Shown: positions 1 through 11,337, numbered from the stretch's first letter. The stretch: 64,000 bases of DNA from Nocardia sp. CDC159 (GCF_023740735.1 NZ_JAMRXH010000014.1:148785-212784); one strand, 5' to 3'. Notes: a model not told the origin generated them from the letters alone. Made by a program: numbers and translations.

Positions 1-2286
<2,286 letters not shown>

Positions 2287-2382
2287 GAACAGACTCCTGG
2301 GCACGAATCGGGAATACCGATGACTCAGGCGAGTCTAGTGCGCGCTACCGACAGGATTCTTCCCGGCCGAAAGCATGCCGGG

Positions 2383-2450
2383 ACCCGAGGTGCGAGGGCA
2401 CGGCACGTAGCGCCGGAACCCGAGGTACGGGGTCACGGCACGTAGCGCCG
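2383..2450. repeat. 33-bp tandem duplication of the 3' end of the upstream tetR gene
   Basis: Bases 2383-2415 and 2418-2450 are direct repeats, 30 of 33 identical, with a 35-bp period. The copy at 2418-2450 contains the last codons and stop of the tetR gene ending at 2433. The other copy lies just past it, between that gene and mfd. It looks like a small slippage or tandem duplication. Confidence 0.8.
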
Positions 2451-3080
2451 CAGCCGCCGGGCCGCGAATTCGCGGAAGTAGGCGACCTTTTCCTCGGGGA
2501 CGATCGAGGGCAACAGGAAGTACCACACGCGTTCCATGCGGACCGCCATCTGATCGATGGAGTCGGTGCCGACGGCGGTGATGTGGACCCCGGCGGTCAT
2601 TTCCTGCAGCAGCAGGCCGATGGTTTCCGGGTCCAGCTCGGGCTTGAGGTCGCCCTGGGCGATCGCGCGCTCGGCCAGTAATCGGTGGGTCTCGCCCCAG
2701 GTCTTGGCGATGTTCTCGCCGGTGGCGCCGCGGTAGTCGCCGATCTGGTGGGTCAGCTTCAGCATGGCGCCGACCATCGGATCGTTCATGGTGAGGTCGG
2801 CCACCACATAGGTGATGCCGATACACGCCTCGAGTGCCGGGACTCTGGGATCGAAGAAGCCCTGGCAGGCGCTGACCAGACGCTCGTTGCCCTGGTCGAC
2901 CACGGCGCGCGCCAGCTCCTCCTTGGAACCGAAGTGAAAGTACAAGGCGCCCTTGGTCACATTGGACTGCGCGATGATCTCGCTCAGGCTCGCATTCGCG
3001 TAGCCCAGTCGGAGAAAGACATCGGCCGCGCCGGCGAGAACGGAATCGCGAGTGATCTCCGCACGCGCTTGCCTAGCCAT
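2433..3080 (-). CDS. TetR-family regulator resembling gamma-butyrolactone receptors (ScbR/ArpA type)
   Basis: A 215-residue one-component repressor. The N-terminal helix-turn-helix spans about residues 10-60 (ITRDSVLAGAADVFLRLGY, then NVTKGALYFHFGSKEELA). This wording is typical of Streptomyces autoregulator receptors, as is the C-terminal ligand domain of about 150 residues. Family knowledge: such receptors bind small butyrolactone-like signals and control secondary metabolism. No butyrolactone synthase (AfsA) gene is visible in this window, so the ligand is unknown. ATG at 3080 is the natural start, and a 23-codon ORF overlaps it upstream. It could be an ordinary TetR orphan instead. Confidence 0.8.
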   Translation of the reverse strand: MARQARAEITRDSVLAGAADVFLRLGYANASLSEIIAQSNVTKGALYFHFGSKEELARAVVDQGNERLVSACQGFFDPRVPALEACIGITYVVADLTMNDPMVGAMLKLTHQIGDYRGATGENIAKTWGETHRLLAERAIAQGDLKPELDPETIGLLLQEMTAGVHITAVGTDSIDQMAVRMERVWYFLLPSIVPEEKVAYFREFAARRLRRYVP

Positions 3081-3144
3081 CAGATCCGCCTGTCATCAAA
3101 CCAGCCATCCTGAAGTAGACCGACATCCCGAAGTTGACCGACAT
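3073..3144 (-). other. Small upstream ORF with an internal 18-bp direct repeat, overlapping the tetR start
   Basis: The minus strand reads ATG at 3144 to TAG at 3073-3075, 23 codons (begins MSVNFGMSVYFRM). The stop overlaps the first codons of the tetR gene starting at 3080. Within it, bases 3109-3126 and 3127-3144 are 18-bp direct repeats, 16 of 18 identical. A GAG sits 5 nt upstream of the ATG. It may be a translational-coupling leader, or the repeats may be a DNA-binding site; the sequence does not decide. Confidence 0.35.
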
Positions 3145-3296
3145 CACAGCTCGAACAGCACTCGAAGGATGGGTGAACCGTACCACCCGACCGGCCCTTG
3201 CCAGTGGAATCGAGCATTCAGACCAGCCTCCGTCGCAAATTTTGGGTTAACTGTCCAGTTCCGCCCCCATTACCCCCTGCTCGGTGCGGCGAGGAC

Positions 3297-3950
3297 TCAG
3301 GTGCCCGCACCGTGCGGCCACTCGGAGGCCAGTTGGGGGTCGGCCTCGAGGTGGGTCAGGCCGTTCCAGCACAGGTTGACCAGGTGCGCGGCGACCACCT
3401 CCTTGGAGGGTTCGCGCACGTCCAGCCACCAGGTCGCCGCGGTCGCCACCATGCCGACCAGCGCCTGGGCGTAGAGCGTGGCCAGGCTGGTATCGAAACC
3501 GCGCCGCTCGAAGTCACCGGCCAGGATGTGCGCCACCTGGTTGACCGCCTCGTTGAGCAGGCTCGAATAGGTGCCCTCGGCGGCCGAGACCGGCTGGTCG
3601 CGCATGAGGATCCGGAAGCCGTCGGTCCGCTCCTCCATATAGGTCAGCAACGCCAGTGCCACCTGCTCGAGCCGCACCCGAGAGCGATTCTGGGTGAGCG
3701 AGGAGACGATCATGTCCAGCAGCGTCGACATCTCCCGGTCCACGACAACGGCGTAGAGCCCCTCCTTGCCCCCGAAGTGTTCGTACACAACGGGTTTGGA
3801 GACCTGGGCACGCTGGGCGATCTCCTCGATGGAGGTGGCGTCGTAGCCCCGCTCGGCGAACAGCGCCCGACCGATCTCGATCAGCTGCTGACGCCGCTGA
3901 GTCCCGGTCATGCGTTGCCGCGCCGACCGGCTCACCTCTCCCGACGTCAT
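3297..3950 (-). CDS. TetR-family regulator, Rv1019-like
   Basis: A 217-residue repressor with an N-terminal helix-turn-helix (RRQQLIEIGRALFAERGY, then VSKPVVYEHFGGKEGLYAVV). The latter string is strongly conserved in the actinobacterial Rv1019 group, which sits between glmU and mfd in mycobacteria, as here. The ATG at 3950 is preferred over the one at 3911 because the extra residues (SARQRMTGTQRR) match the conserved N-terminus of relatives in other actinobacteria. The open frame continues upstream through the tRNA antisense, which cannot be coding. Its targets are unknown. Confidence 0.88.
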   Translation of the reverse strand: MTSGEVSRSARQRMTGTQRRQQLIEIGRALFAERGYDATSIEEIAQRAQVSKPVVYEHFGGKEGLYAVVVDREMSTLLDMIVSSLTQNRSRVRLEQVALALLTYMEERTDGFRILMRDQPVSAAEGTYSSLLNEAVNQVAHILAGDFERRGFDTSLATLYAQALVGMVATAATWWLDVREPSKEVVAAHLVNLCWNGLTHLEADPQLASEWPHGAGT

Positions 3951-4151
3951 CGATCCCACCAACCCTTCGCTGCGCGCGCTGCTACCCCATGCCGCAACCT
4001 CACCTGCGACAATTGTTCCAACCGTCTGTACCCTATCGACACGGCGACCGGAAATCGGAGAAGCGGTTCGACGTTTGGCGCTGAGCATGCGAGGATCATT
4101 CGCGCGTGCCGTGGCGCAGCGGCGGATCCGATCGGGCCGCCGATGTGACAA

Positions 4152-4222
4152 TCCGCCGTAGTGTAATGGCAGCACCACTGATTTTGGTTCAGTTAGTCCA
4201 GGTTCGAGTCCTGGCGGCGGAG
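4152..4222 (+). tRNA. tRNA-Gln (anticodon TTG)
   Basis: The cloverleaf folds by eye. The acceptor stem pairs TCCGCCG (4152-4158) with CGGCGGA (4215-4221), with discriminator G at 4222. The anticodon arm is ACTGA-TTTTGGT-TCAGT with TTG in the centre. The T arm is CCAGG-TTCGAGT-CCTGG. CCA is not encoded. It lies 92 bp upstream of glmU on the same strand. Confidence 0.95.
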
Positions 4223-4314
4223 CTCGGGGGCGCAGGCGTATATCGTTGGTCCGCGCCCGACCAGCCCGACCACGACAGCCCAGCAGCACGATGACAGGCA
4301 GCCGAGGGAGATCC

Positions 4315-5805
4315 ATGCCACAGCAGACCGCCGTCGTCGTTCTCGCCGCCGGTGCCGGAACCCGAATGCGGTCCAAGACCCCCAAGGTGTTGCATTCGCT
4401 CGCCGGCCGCAGCATGCTCGCCCACGCGCTGCATGCGGCGAACGAGATCGACCCCGCGTACCTGATCACGGTCATCGGTCACGATCGGGAGCAGGTCGGC
4501 GCGGCGATGAATTCGGTTGCGGCGGAACTCGATCGCGAGATCATCGCGGCGGTTCAGGAGGAGCAGCTGGGCACCGGACACGCCGTGCAGTGCGCGCTGT
4601 CGGCGGTGCCGGACGATTTCACCGGCGATCTGCTGGTCACCTCCGCCGATGTGCCGCTGCTCGACGGCCACACACTGCAGGCGTTGCTGGCCGATCACCG
4701 CAGCTATCCGGAGCGCTCAGCGGTGACCGTGCTGACCTTCGTGCCCGATGACGCCAATGGCTACGGCCGCATCGTGCGCGACGCCGAGGGACATATGCTC
4801 GAGATCGTCGAGCACGCCGACGCCACCCCCGAACAGGCCGCCATCACCGAAGTCAATTCGGGCGTCTACGTTTTCGACGTGACCGTGCTGCGCACCATGA
4901 TCGGCCGCCTGACCACCGCAAACGCCCAGCACGAGCTGTACCTGACCGATGTGCTGAAGCTGGCGCGCGAGGCGGGCCATCCGGTGCACGGCGCGCGGCT
5001 GGTGGACGCCAACAAGGTCACCGGCGTCAACGACCGGGTACAGATGGCCCACGCCGCGCGCACCCTCAACCGCTACATCCTCGAACGCCACATGCGGGCC
5101 GGTGTGACGGTCATCGATCCGGCCTCGACCTGGGTGGACGCGGGCGTGCGGATCGGCCGCGACGCGGTCCTGCGGCCGGGCGTGCAATTGCTCGGCACGA
5201 CGATCGTCGGCGAGGACGCGGAGGTGGGTCCGGACAGCACGCTGACCGATGTGGTGGTCGGCGAGGGCGCGAAGGTGATTCGCACGCACGGCGAAGGCGC
5301 GACCATCGGGCCGGGCGCGACCATCGGGCCCTTCGCCTACCTGCGGCCGGGCACCGTCGTGGGCGAGTCCGGCAAGCTCGGGGCATTCGTCGAGTCCAAG
5401 AATGCCACCATCGGCGCGCACTCCAAGGTGCCGCATCTGACCTACGTCGGCGACGCGACCATCGGTGAATACAGCAACATCGGCGCGTCCAGCGTGTTCG
5501 TCAATTACGACGGCGTGCACAAGCACCACACGGTCATCGGCTCGCACGTGCGAACCGGCAGCGACAACATGTTCGTCGCGCCGGTCACCGTGGGTGACGG
5601 GGCTTATACCGGGGCGGGTACTGTGCTGCGTAGAAACGTTCCGCCGGGGGCGCTTGCCGTGTCGGGTGGAGCACAGCGCAATATTGAGGGCTGGGTGCAG
5701 CGGAACCGACCCGGAACCGCTGCGGCGCAGGCGGCGGCCGAGGCGATCGCGGCCAATGACAGGGCGAGTCAGGCAACCGAGCAAAAGGATGGCAACAAAG
5801 AGTGA
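4315..5805 (+). CDS. glmU: Bifunctional N-acetylglucosamine-1-phosphate uridyltransferase / glucosamine-1-phosphate acetyltransferase GlmU
   Basis: Makes UDP-GlcNAc for peptidoglycan and cell wall: the C-terminal half acetylates glucosamine-1-phosphate and the N-terminal half couples the product to UTP. The pyrophosphorylase signature LAAGAGTRMRSKTPKVLH is at the N-terminus. Left-handed beta-helix hexapeptide repeats (TIGPGATIGPFAYLRPGT) fill the second half. The ATG at 4315 follows GAGGGAG and gives 496 residues, the usual family length; the longer open frame starting at 4246 would run out of the tRNA. The 3' end overlaps prs by 4 bp (GTGA), indicating translational coupling. Confidence 0.97.
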   Translation: MPQQTAVVVLAAGAGTRMRSKTPKVLHSLAGRSMLAHALHAANEIDPAYLITVIGHDREQVGAAMNSVAAELDREIIAAVQEEQLGTGHAVQCALSAVPDDFTGDLLVTSADVPLLDGHTLQALLADHRSYPERSAVTVLTFVPDDANGYGRIVRDAEGHMLEIVEHADATPEQAAITEVNSGVYVFDVTVLRTMIGRLTTANAQHELYLTDVLKLAREAGHPVHGARLVDANKVTGVNDRVQMAHAARTLNRYILERHMRAGVTVIDPASTWVDAGVRIGRDAVLRPGVQLLGTTIVGEDAEVGPDSTLTDVVVGEGAKVIRTHGEGATIGPGATIGPFAYLRPGTVVGESGKLGAFVESKNATIGAHSKVPHLTYVGDATIGEYSNIGASSVFVNYDGVHKHHTVIGSHVRTGSDNMFVAPVTVGDGAYTGAGTVLRRNVPPGALAVSGGAQRNIEGWVQRNRPGTAAAQAAAEAIAANDRASQATEQKDGNKE

Positions 5806-6782
5806 CCGCGTTCTCGACCGATAACCAGAAGAACCTGATGCTGTTCTCGGGACGCGCTCATCCCGAGTTGGCCGAACAGGTCGCGAAGGAGCTCGACGTC
5901 TCCATCACTCCGCAAACCGCCCGCAATTTCGCCAACGGCGAGATCTTCGTTCGGTTCGAGGAGTCGGTGCGCGGTTCGGACGCCTTTGTGATGCAGAGCT
6001 TCCCGGCGCCGCTCAACGAGTGGCTGATGGAACATCTCATCATGATCGACGCGCTCAAGCGCGGTTCGGCCAAGCGGATCACCTCGGTCCTGCCGTTCTA
6101 TCCGTATGCCCGCCAGGACAAGAAGCACCGCGGCCGCGAGCCCATCTCCGCCCGCCTGGTCGCCGACTTACTCAAGACCGCCGGTGCCGACCGAATCATC
6201 ACCGTCGACCTGCACACCGATCAGATCCAGGGCTTCTTCGACGGCCCGGTAGATCACATGCACGCGCTGGTGCAGCTGTCGGAGTACGTGCGACAGCACT
6301 ACACCCTCGACAACATCACCGTCGTCTCGCCCGACGCGGGCCGCGTGAAGGTAGCCGAGAAGTGGGCCGACGCGCTCGGCGGCGCCCCGGTCGCGTTCAT
6401 CCACAAGACCCGCGATCCGCTGGTGCCCAACCAGGTCAAATCGCACCGCCCCGTCGGTGACGTCGACGGCCGCACCTGCATCCTGATCGACGACATGATC
6501 GACACCGGTGGCACCATCGCCGAGGCGGTGCGCGTGCTGCGCGAGGCCGGGGCCGGTGATGTGGTGATCGCCGCCACCCACGGCATTCTGTCCTCCCCCG
6601 CGGCCGAGCGCCTGGCGGCGTGCGGCGCCAAGGAGGTCATCGTCACCAATACGTTGCCGATCACCGAGGACAAGAAGTTCCCCACGCTGACGGTGCTGTC
6701 CATCGCGCCGCTGCTGGCGCGCACGATCCGCGAGGTGTTCGAGAACGGCTCGGTCACCGGGCTGTTCAACGGTTCGGCCTAA
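5802..6782 (+). CDS. prs: Ribose-phosphate pyrophosphokinase (PRPP synthetase)
   Basis: Transfers pyrophosphate from ATP to ribose-5-phosphate, giving PRPP for nucleotides, His, Trp and, in this group, decaprenyl-phosphoryl-arabinose. The 326-residue protein carries the PRPP-binding loop ILIDDMIDTGGT, the ribose-phosphate region (FANGEIFVRFEESVRG) and the flexible ATP loop YARQDKKHRGREPISA. It starts with GTG inside the glmU stop (GTGA overlap), the same gene pair as in mycobacteria. A terminator-like hairpin follows 21 bp after the stop. Confidence 0.97.
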   Translation: MTAFSTDNQKNLMLFSGRAHPELAEQVAKELDVSITPQTARNFANGEIFVRFEESVRGSDAFVMQSFPAPLNEWLMEHLIMIDALKRGSAKRITSVLPFYPYARQDKKHRGREPISARLVADLLKTAGADRIITVDLHTDQIQGFFDGPVDHMHALVQLSEYVRQHYTLDNITVVSPDAGRVKVAEKWADALGGAPVAFIHKTRDPLVPNQVKSHRPVGDVDGRTCILIDDMIDTGGTIAEAVRVLREAGAGDVVIAATHGILSSPAAERLAACGAKEVIVTNTLPITEDKKFPTLTVLSIAPLLARTIREVFENGSVTGLFNGSA

Positions 6783-6803
6783 CCGCCTCCCGCCCAAGAT
6801 CCA

Positions 6804-6833
6804 CCGCCCCGTCGGAGTTATCCGGCGGGGCGG
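6804..6833 (+). terminator. Hairpin terminator after glmU-prs
   Basis: CCGCCCC at 6804-6810 pairs with GGGGCGG at 6827-6833 as the core of a GC-rich stem. The stem is followed by TTCGGTT, not a clean U tract, so termination may be partial. Confidence 0.7.
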
Positions 6834-6893
6834 TTCGGTTGTAGCGTATGTAGTAGCTCGCGGTGAGCTGGCCTGCGGAGAGAGGTGGGCATC

Positions 6894-7217
6894 ATGGCCG
6901 ACGAACGCTACGAGGACAACCGGCTGACGGACGAGGTGTTCGAGATGGGCGATGACGACAGCGAGAATCTCGACTACGACCTGGGCGACGACGAACAGGC
7001 CGACGAGGTTCGCGAATACGAGCGCTACATCACCGACCCGCCCGACGATCTGGTCATCCGCTATCACGAGAACGACGACACCGGCCGCCTCGGGATCACC
7101 CGCGAACTCGACCAGGAATGGACCCGCCGCCGCCATCGCGACGAGGAACTCGCCGAGGACGAACGCCCGGCCGAGGTGGCGGCCATGGAGATCGTGGAAG
7201 AGCCACAGGACCTCTGA
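6894..7217 (+). CDS. Small, very acidic protein of unknown function
   Basis: A 107-residue protein dominated by Asp and Glu (for example EMGDDDSENLDYDLGDDEQ near residues 17-35), with a short basic patch (QEWTRRRHRDEE). No signal peptide, membrane segment or known motif is visible. ATG at 6894 is chosen because GAGAGAGG lies about 8 nt upstream; an in-frame GTG exists at 6885. It stands alone between the prs terminator and the DUF2461 gene. Its codon use is like its neighbours'. It is probably a conserved actinobacterial hypothetical protein, soluble and perhaps disordered. Confidence 0.7.
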   Translation: MADERYEDNRLTDEVFEMGDDDSENLDYDLGDDEQADEVREYERYITDPPDDLVIRYHENDDTGRLGITRELDQEWTRRRHRDEELAEDERPAEVAAMEIVEEPQDL

Positions 7218-7322
7218 GCCGTCAGAGCCGTCAGGGCAGCACGAGGCAGGGTTCCCAATACCTTTCGCTCCGAGCGCGGTACCGGGGTGCCCCGGGCCGC
7301 GCCCGCGCGCTAGGTTGGGCGG

Positions 7323-7958
7323 ATGAGCGGATTCACCGGCTTCCCGCTGGCCGGGCTCGACTTCTACGAAGATCTCGAGGCCGACAATTGCAAGGCGTTC
7401 TGGACGGCGAACAAGCACATCTACGACAAGGCCGTGCGCGAGCCGATGGTCGCGCTGTGCGCGGAGCTCGAGGCCGACTTCGGCACTGCCAAGATCTTCC
7501 GGCCGTATCGGGACGTGCGCTTCGCCGCGGACAAGCGGCCCTACAAGGACCATCAGGGCGCGGTCGTGCACACCGCGCCGGGCGTCGGCTGGTATGTGCA
7601 GATCGGCGCCCCGGGGCTGTTCGTGGCGGGCGGGATGTACGCGGCCACCCCGGAACAGCTCGCGCGGCTGCGCACCACCATCGATGACGAGGTGCGCGGC
7701 CACGAACTCGAGCAGATCCTCGCCGGGCTGGCCGCCGCCGGTTACACCATCGGCGGCGAACAGCTGAAGACTCGACCCAAGGGCTTTCCCGCCGACCATC
7801 CGCGCATCGACCTGCTCCGCCACAAAGCACTGGTGGTCAGCAGGGAATTCGGCGCCCCCGACTGGCTCGAAACCCCCCGCGCGGCACAGGAGATTCGCCA
7901 GTCGTGGGAGACCCTGCGCCCGGCCGTGGAGTGGTTGTCGGCGGTGGTCGGAAACTAG
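7323..7958 (+). CDS. DUF2461 (TIGR02453-type) protein
   Basis: A 211-residue cytoplasmic protein. The start FTGFPLAGLDFYEDLEADN.KAFW, followed by an RPYRDVRFAADKRPYK core, matches the DUF2461 family, whose biochemical role is not established. Length is typical. It is monocistronic and ends 33 bp before the convergent egtD stop. Confidence 0.85.
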   Translation: MSGFTGFPLAGLDFYEDLEADNCKAFWTANKHIYDKAVREPMVALCAELEADFGTAKIFRPYRDVRFAADKRPYKDHQGAVVHTAPGVGWYVQIGAPGLFVAGGMYAATPEQLARLRTTIDDEVRGHELEQILAGLAAAGYTIGGEQLKTRPKGFPADHPRIDLLRHKALVVSREFGAPDWLETPRAAQEIRQSWETLRPAVEWLSAVVGN

Positions 7959-7991
7959 CCGACGCCACACCGCGGGCCGAACGCCCCGGGT

Positions 7992-8963
7992 TCACCGTCG
8001 CTCGGCCAACAGCAGCGCGAACCGTTCGGCGGGGTCGGTCCAGATGCGTTCGGTCGCGAAACCGGCGGACTCCAGTTCCGCGGCCAGGCCGTCCGTGCGG
8101 AACTTGGCGGAGATCTCGGTGCGCATCTGCTCACCCGCGGCGAATTCGACCGTGAGGTCGAGGTCGGCGACGGTGACCGTCATATCGCGGGTCGCCTCGA
8201 GCCGCATTTCGATCCACTCGTTCTCGGCATCCCACAGGGCGACGTGCGCGAAGGCCTCGGGGTCGAAGTCGGCTCGCAGCCGGGAGTTCAAGACGTAGAG
8301 CACATTGCGGTTGAACTCAGCGGTCACCCCGGCGGCGTCGTCGTAGGCCGGGACCAGCACGGCGGGATCGATGACCAGACCCGCACCGAGCAGCAGCTGC
8401 TCGCCCGGTTCGAGGACCTGCTGGATGCCGGAGAGGAATGCCGCGCGCTCGGCGGGGACCAGATTGCCGATGGTGCCGCCGAGGAAGGCGATCATGCGAC
8501 GGCCGCCGCCCGGAAGGTTGTGCAGGGTATCGGTGAAGTCGCTGACCACGCCGTGCACCCCGAGCCCCGGAAACGCGGCCGCGATCTCGGCGGCCGCACC
8601 GCGCAGCGCCGCCGCGGAGACATCCTGCGGCACATAGGTTTTCAGGGGCCCCTCGGCGCCAAGCGCGTCCAGCAGCAGTTTGGTCTTCTCGGCCGATCCC
8701 GCACCCAGTTCGACCAGCACCTCGGCCTGGGCGATCCGCGCCACCTCGCCGACCACCTCCCGCAGCAGCGCGCGCTCGGTGCGGGTGGGATAGTACTCGG
8801 GCAGCTGGGTGATGGCCTCGAACAGTTCGCTGCCCCGCGCGTCGTAGAACCACTTGGGCGGCAACGACTTCGGCGATGCGGTCAGCCCGGCCCGGGCATC
8901 GGATCGCAGCGCGGCCGTCAGGTCGTCGTCGGTTAGATGGATCTCCAGCGTCGGTGCGGTCAT
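7992..8963 (-). CDS. egtD: L-histidine N-alpha-methyltransferase EgtD
   Basis: First chemical step of ergothioneine synthesis: three SAM-dependent methylations of histidine give hercynine. The 323 residues match the family length. The family N-terminus is clear (SLPPKWFYDARGSELFEAI, then LPEYYPTRTERALL), as is the SAM-binding VELGAGSAEKTKLLLDAL. It is the last gene of egtABCD. Its ATG overlaps the egtC stop by 4 bp (ATGA), indicating coupled translation. Confidence 0.96.
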   Translation of the reverse strand: MTAPTLEIHLTDDDLTAALRSDARAGLTASPKSLPPKWFYDARGSELFEAITQLPEYYPTRTERALLREVVGEVARIAQAEVLVELGAGSAEKTKLLLDALGAEGPLKTYVPQDVSAAALRGAAAEIAAAFPGLGVHGVVSDFTDTLHNLPGGGRRMIAFLGGTIGNLVPAERAAFLSGIQQVLEPGEQLLLGAGLVIDPAVLVPAYDDAAGVTAEFNRNVLYVLNSRLRADFDPEAFAHVALWDAENEWIEMRLEATRDMTVTVADLDLTVEFAAGEQMRTEISAKFRTDGLAAELESAGFATERIWTDPAERFALLLAERR

Positions 8964-9997
8964 GAACGGGCCCTTTCGGATTGCTCGAGTTCGAGGGATG
9001 CGACGGACAGCTCTCCCGGCCGCGCCGTCACCAGCCGTCGGTCGGGAATCGCCCGCCAGCGCGGATCGTCGTCATAGGGTTCGGAGGCCAGAATCGCCAC
9101 CTCATCGGTGACGAGGGCCGACAGCGCGTGGTGAACCGTTGTGGCCCACAGTGTTTCGCCGTCGCCGAGCAGGAGGTTCAGCCGTGCCGTGGGCGAATGC
9201 CTCAGCACGGCCAGCGCCACCTGTCGCAGCATAGATTCCGGCCGATCGGAATCGGCCGCGGGTGTCGCCCCGTTCCGCCCGCCCGTGACCCGGCCGTCGT
9301 CACCACCCGCACGCGCCACCGCGGGGTCGGTGGCGCGGCTCGATCCGCCGGTCACCAGGGCGTGGGCCTTCGGCTCCGCAATGCCGATACCGGGCCGACC
9401 GCGATCATCGTCGCGCTCCAGCAGGTGTCGCAGGACGACCCACAGGGCGGCTGAGTCGGTGCGGGATTCGGCCTCGAGCAGCGACGGCGAGTCGAATTCC
9501 GTGGCGACGGCGGTGAGCACACGTTGCCAGTCCGGGATCGCACCGTTGTGGCTGAAGGCCCAGCGGCCATGGGCGAATGGGGCGCAGGCCGTGCGTTCGA
9601 CCGGCATGCCGACCGTCGCCGAGCGCACGGCCGCGAGGACCGCGGGGGAACGCAACTGCGGCAGCACCTCGTCCACCGCGGGGTCGGTCCAGATCGGTGC
9701 GGCATTGCGATATCGGCTCACCACCAACGGCTCCGACGCCGCGATGGCATCGGCCCCGCCACCCGATCCGCGCGCATCGGTCGGGCCGCCGTGTGCCCGC
9801 GTGCCGACGTTTCCCGTCTCCGGCGACGCCGCGGCGGCGGGAATCCACCACGCCACGCCGAAGCCGTCGGCATTGATGGTGCCGCCGCCACGCATATCCC
9901 GCGGGGCCCACGCCTGAGTGCGCAGCGAATGCGGGCCGCGGGTGAGCAACGCGCCCACCGGAATCGGTGCGCCGAGATAGCCGAGGTGTCGGCACAT
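8960..9997 (-). CDS. egtC: Gamma-glutamyl-hercynylcysteine sulfoxide amidohydrolase EgtC, with long insertions
   Basis: A class II glutamine amidotransferase-fold enzyme that removes glutamate from the gamma-glutamyl-hercynylcysteine sulfoxide intermediate. Cys2 of MCRHLGYLG is the expected N-terminal nucleophile, exposed after Met removal, which fixes the start at 9997. At 345 residues it is clearly longer than the roughly 230 residues usual for mycobacterial EgtC. The excess lies in Gly/Ala/Asp-rich insertions (about residues 60-85 and 215-245) that look like disordered loops. The ATG shares one base with the egtB stop (TGATG) and its stop overlaps egtD. Confidence 0.93.
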   Translation of the reverse strand: MCRHLGYLGAPIPVGALLTRGPHSLRTQAWAPRDMRGGGTINADGFGVAWWIPAAAASPETGNVGTRAHGGPTDARGSGGGADAIAASEPLVVSRYRNAAPIWTDPAVDEVLPQLRSPAVLAAVRSATVGMPVERTACAPFAHGRWAFSHNGAIPDWQRVLTAVATEFDSPSLLEAESRTDSAALWVVLRHLLERDDDRGRPGIGIAEPKAHALVTGGSSRATDPAVARAGGDDGRVTGGRNGATPAADSDRPESMLRQVALAVLRHSPTARLNLLLGDGETLWATTVHHALSALVTDEVAILASEPYDDDPRWRAIPDRRLVTARPGELSVASLELEQSERARS

Positions 9998-11337
9998 CAG
10001 CGCTCGTCCGGATGCAGGTCGCGGGCCAGGCGGAAGCCGGAGAAGATCTGGCGGCGAATCGGATGATCCCAATTGCGGAAGGTGCCGCGGCAGGCGACCG
10101 GGTCGGTGCCGAACGAACCGCCCCGCAGCACCTTGTAGTCGCCGCCGAAGAACACCTCGGAGTACTCCCGGTACGGGAATGCCTCGAAACCCGGATACGG
10201 CTCGAATCCCGATGCTGTCCACTCCCACACGTCGCCGATCAGCTGATGCACGCCCGCCGGGGAGGCGCCGGCCGGATAGGCCCCGATATCGGCCGGTTCC
10301 AGATGGCGCTGGCCCAGATTCGCGGTCGACTCGTCCGGCTCGGCATCGCCCCACGGGTAGCGGCGGGAGCGGCCGGTGGCCGGATCGAACCGGGCCGCCT
10401 TCTCCCATTCCGCCTCGGTGGGCAGTCGCTTACCCGCCCAGTTGGCATATGCCTCGGCCTCGAACCAGCACACGTGCACCACCGGCTGCTGCGGCCGGAT
10501 CAGTCGCATGGTGCCGAAAACCCTACGCCACCAGCGGTTGTCGCCATCGCGCTCCCAGAACTGGGGCGCGACCAGACCCGCCTGCCACCGATGCGCCCAA
10601 CCCCGCTCGGACCACAGTTCTCGGCGTTCGTAGCCCCCGTCGGCCATGAAGGCCAGGTACTGGGCATTGGTCACCGGCGCGGCATCGATCGCGAAGCCGG
10701 GCACATGGACCGGATGCGCGGGCCGCTCGTTGTCCAGCGCCCACGGATCGGTCGAGGTGCCCATCTCGAATTCACCTGCGGGAACGACGATTTCGTCCGC
10801 CACCGCGACCCGCGCCGGCGGGGCGGGCGGGGCGGACAGCGCCGCCCGGCCCACGCGCAGCTGGTGGGTGGCCAGCATGGTCTCGTCGTGCTGCTGCTCG
10901 TGCTGGACGATCATGCCGAAGGCGAAGCCGCCGTCGATCAGCCGAGAACCGCGTAACCGGTTGTCGGCCAGCACATCCCACACCTTCTGCCGGACGGTGC
11001 CGACATAGTCGCGGGCCTCGGCCGGGTCGAGCAGCGGCAGGGCCGGGCGGTCGGCGCGGGGATGCTGGAACGCGTCGTAGAGGTGGTCGATATCGGCGCG
11101 CACGGGCTCGCGCCCGCCCACATCACGCACCAGCCACAGCTCCTCCTGATTGCCGATATGGGCCAGATCCCAGACCAGCGGGCTCATCAGCCGGGAATGC
11201 TGCGCCACCAGTTCGGCCTCGTCCAGGCAGTCGGTGAGGGTGGCGGTGCGCGCCCGCGATCGGGCGAGCACCCGGGCGATCCGCTCGCGTAGCCGTTCGG
11301 TCTCGGCACGATCGGTGCCGGTGAGATGGGTAGTCAT
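9997..11337 (-). CDS. egtB: Hercynine oxygenase (sulfoxide synthase) EgtB
   Basis: A non-haem iron enzyme that forms the C-S bond between gamma-glutamylcysteine and hercynine. The N-terminal DinB-like domain supplies iron ligands: His60 (WDLAHIGNQEE) and the H-x3-H-x-E set His146/His150/Glu152 (QHEQQHDE). The C-terminal formylglycine-generating-enzyme-like domain is evident (EFEMGTSTDPWALDNERPAH, FRNWDHPIRRQIFSGFRLA). The start at 11337 (MTTHLTGTD) gives 446 residues, near the family norm. A gap of 70 bp separates it from egtA. Confidence 0.95.
   Translation of the reverse strand: MTTHLTGTDRAETERLRERIARVLARSRARTATLTDCLDEAELVAQHSRLMSPLVWDLAHIGNQEELWLVRDVGGREPVRADIDHLYDAFQHPRADRPALPLLDPAEARDYVGTVRQKVWDVLADNRLRGSRLIDGGFAFGMIVQHEQQHDETMLATHQLRVGRAALSAPPAPPARVAVADEIVVPAGEFEMGTSTDPWALDNERPAHPVHVPGFAIDAAPVTNAQYLAFMADGGYERRELWSERGWAHRWQAGLVAPQFWERDGDNRWWRRVFGTMRLIRPQQPVVHVCWFEAEAYANWAGKRLPTEAEWEKAARFDPATGRSRRYPWGDAEPDESTANLGQRHLEPADIGAYPAGASPAGVHQLIGDVWEWTASGFEPYPGFEAFPYREYSEVFFGGDYKVLRGGSFGTDPVACRGTFRNWDHPIRRQIFSGFRLARDLHPDER

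Noticed and set aside
3145..3296. Autoregulatory element (ARE) for the butyrolactone-receptor-like TetR
   Set aside because: ACCGACCGG-like fragments occur (for example CACCCGACCGGCCC near 3184) but no inverted repeat of the ARE form is visible.
6168..7970. 600-codon open frame on the minus strand
   Set aside because: It lies antisense to prs, the acidic protein gene and the DUF2461 gene, all with clear homology or good start sites. Long antisense frames are common at this GC content and its product has no motif.
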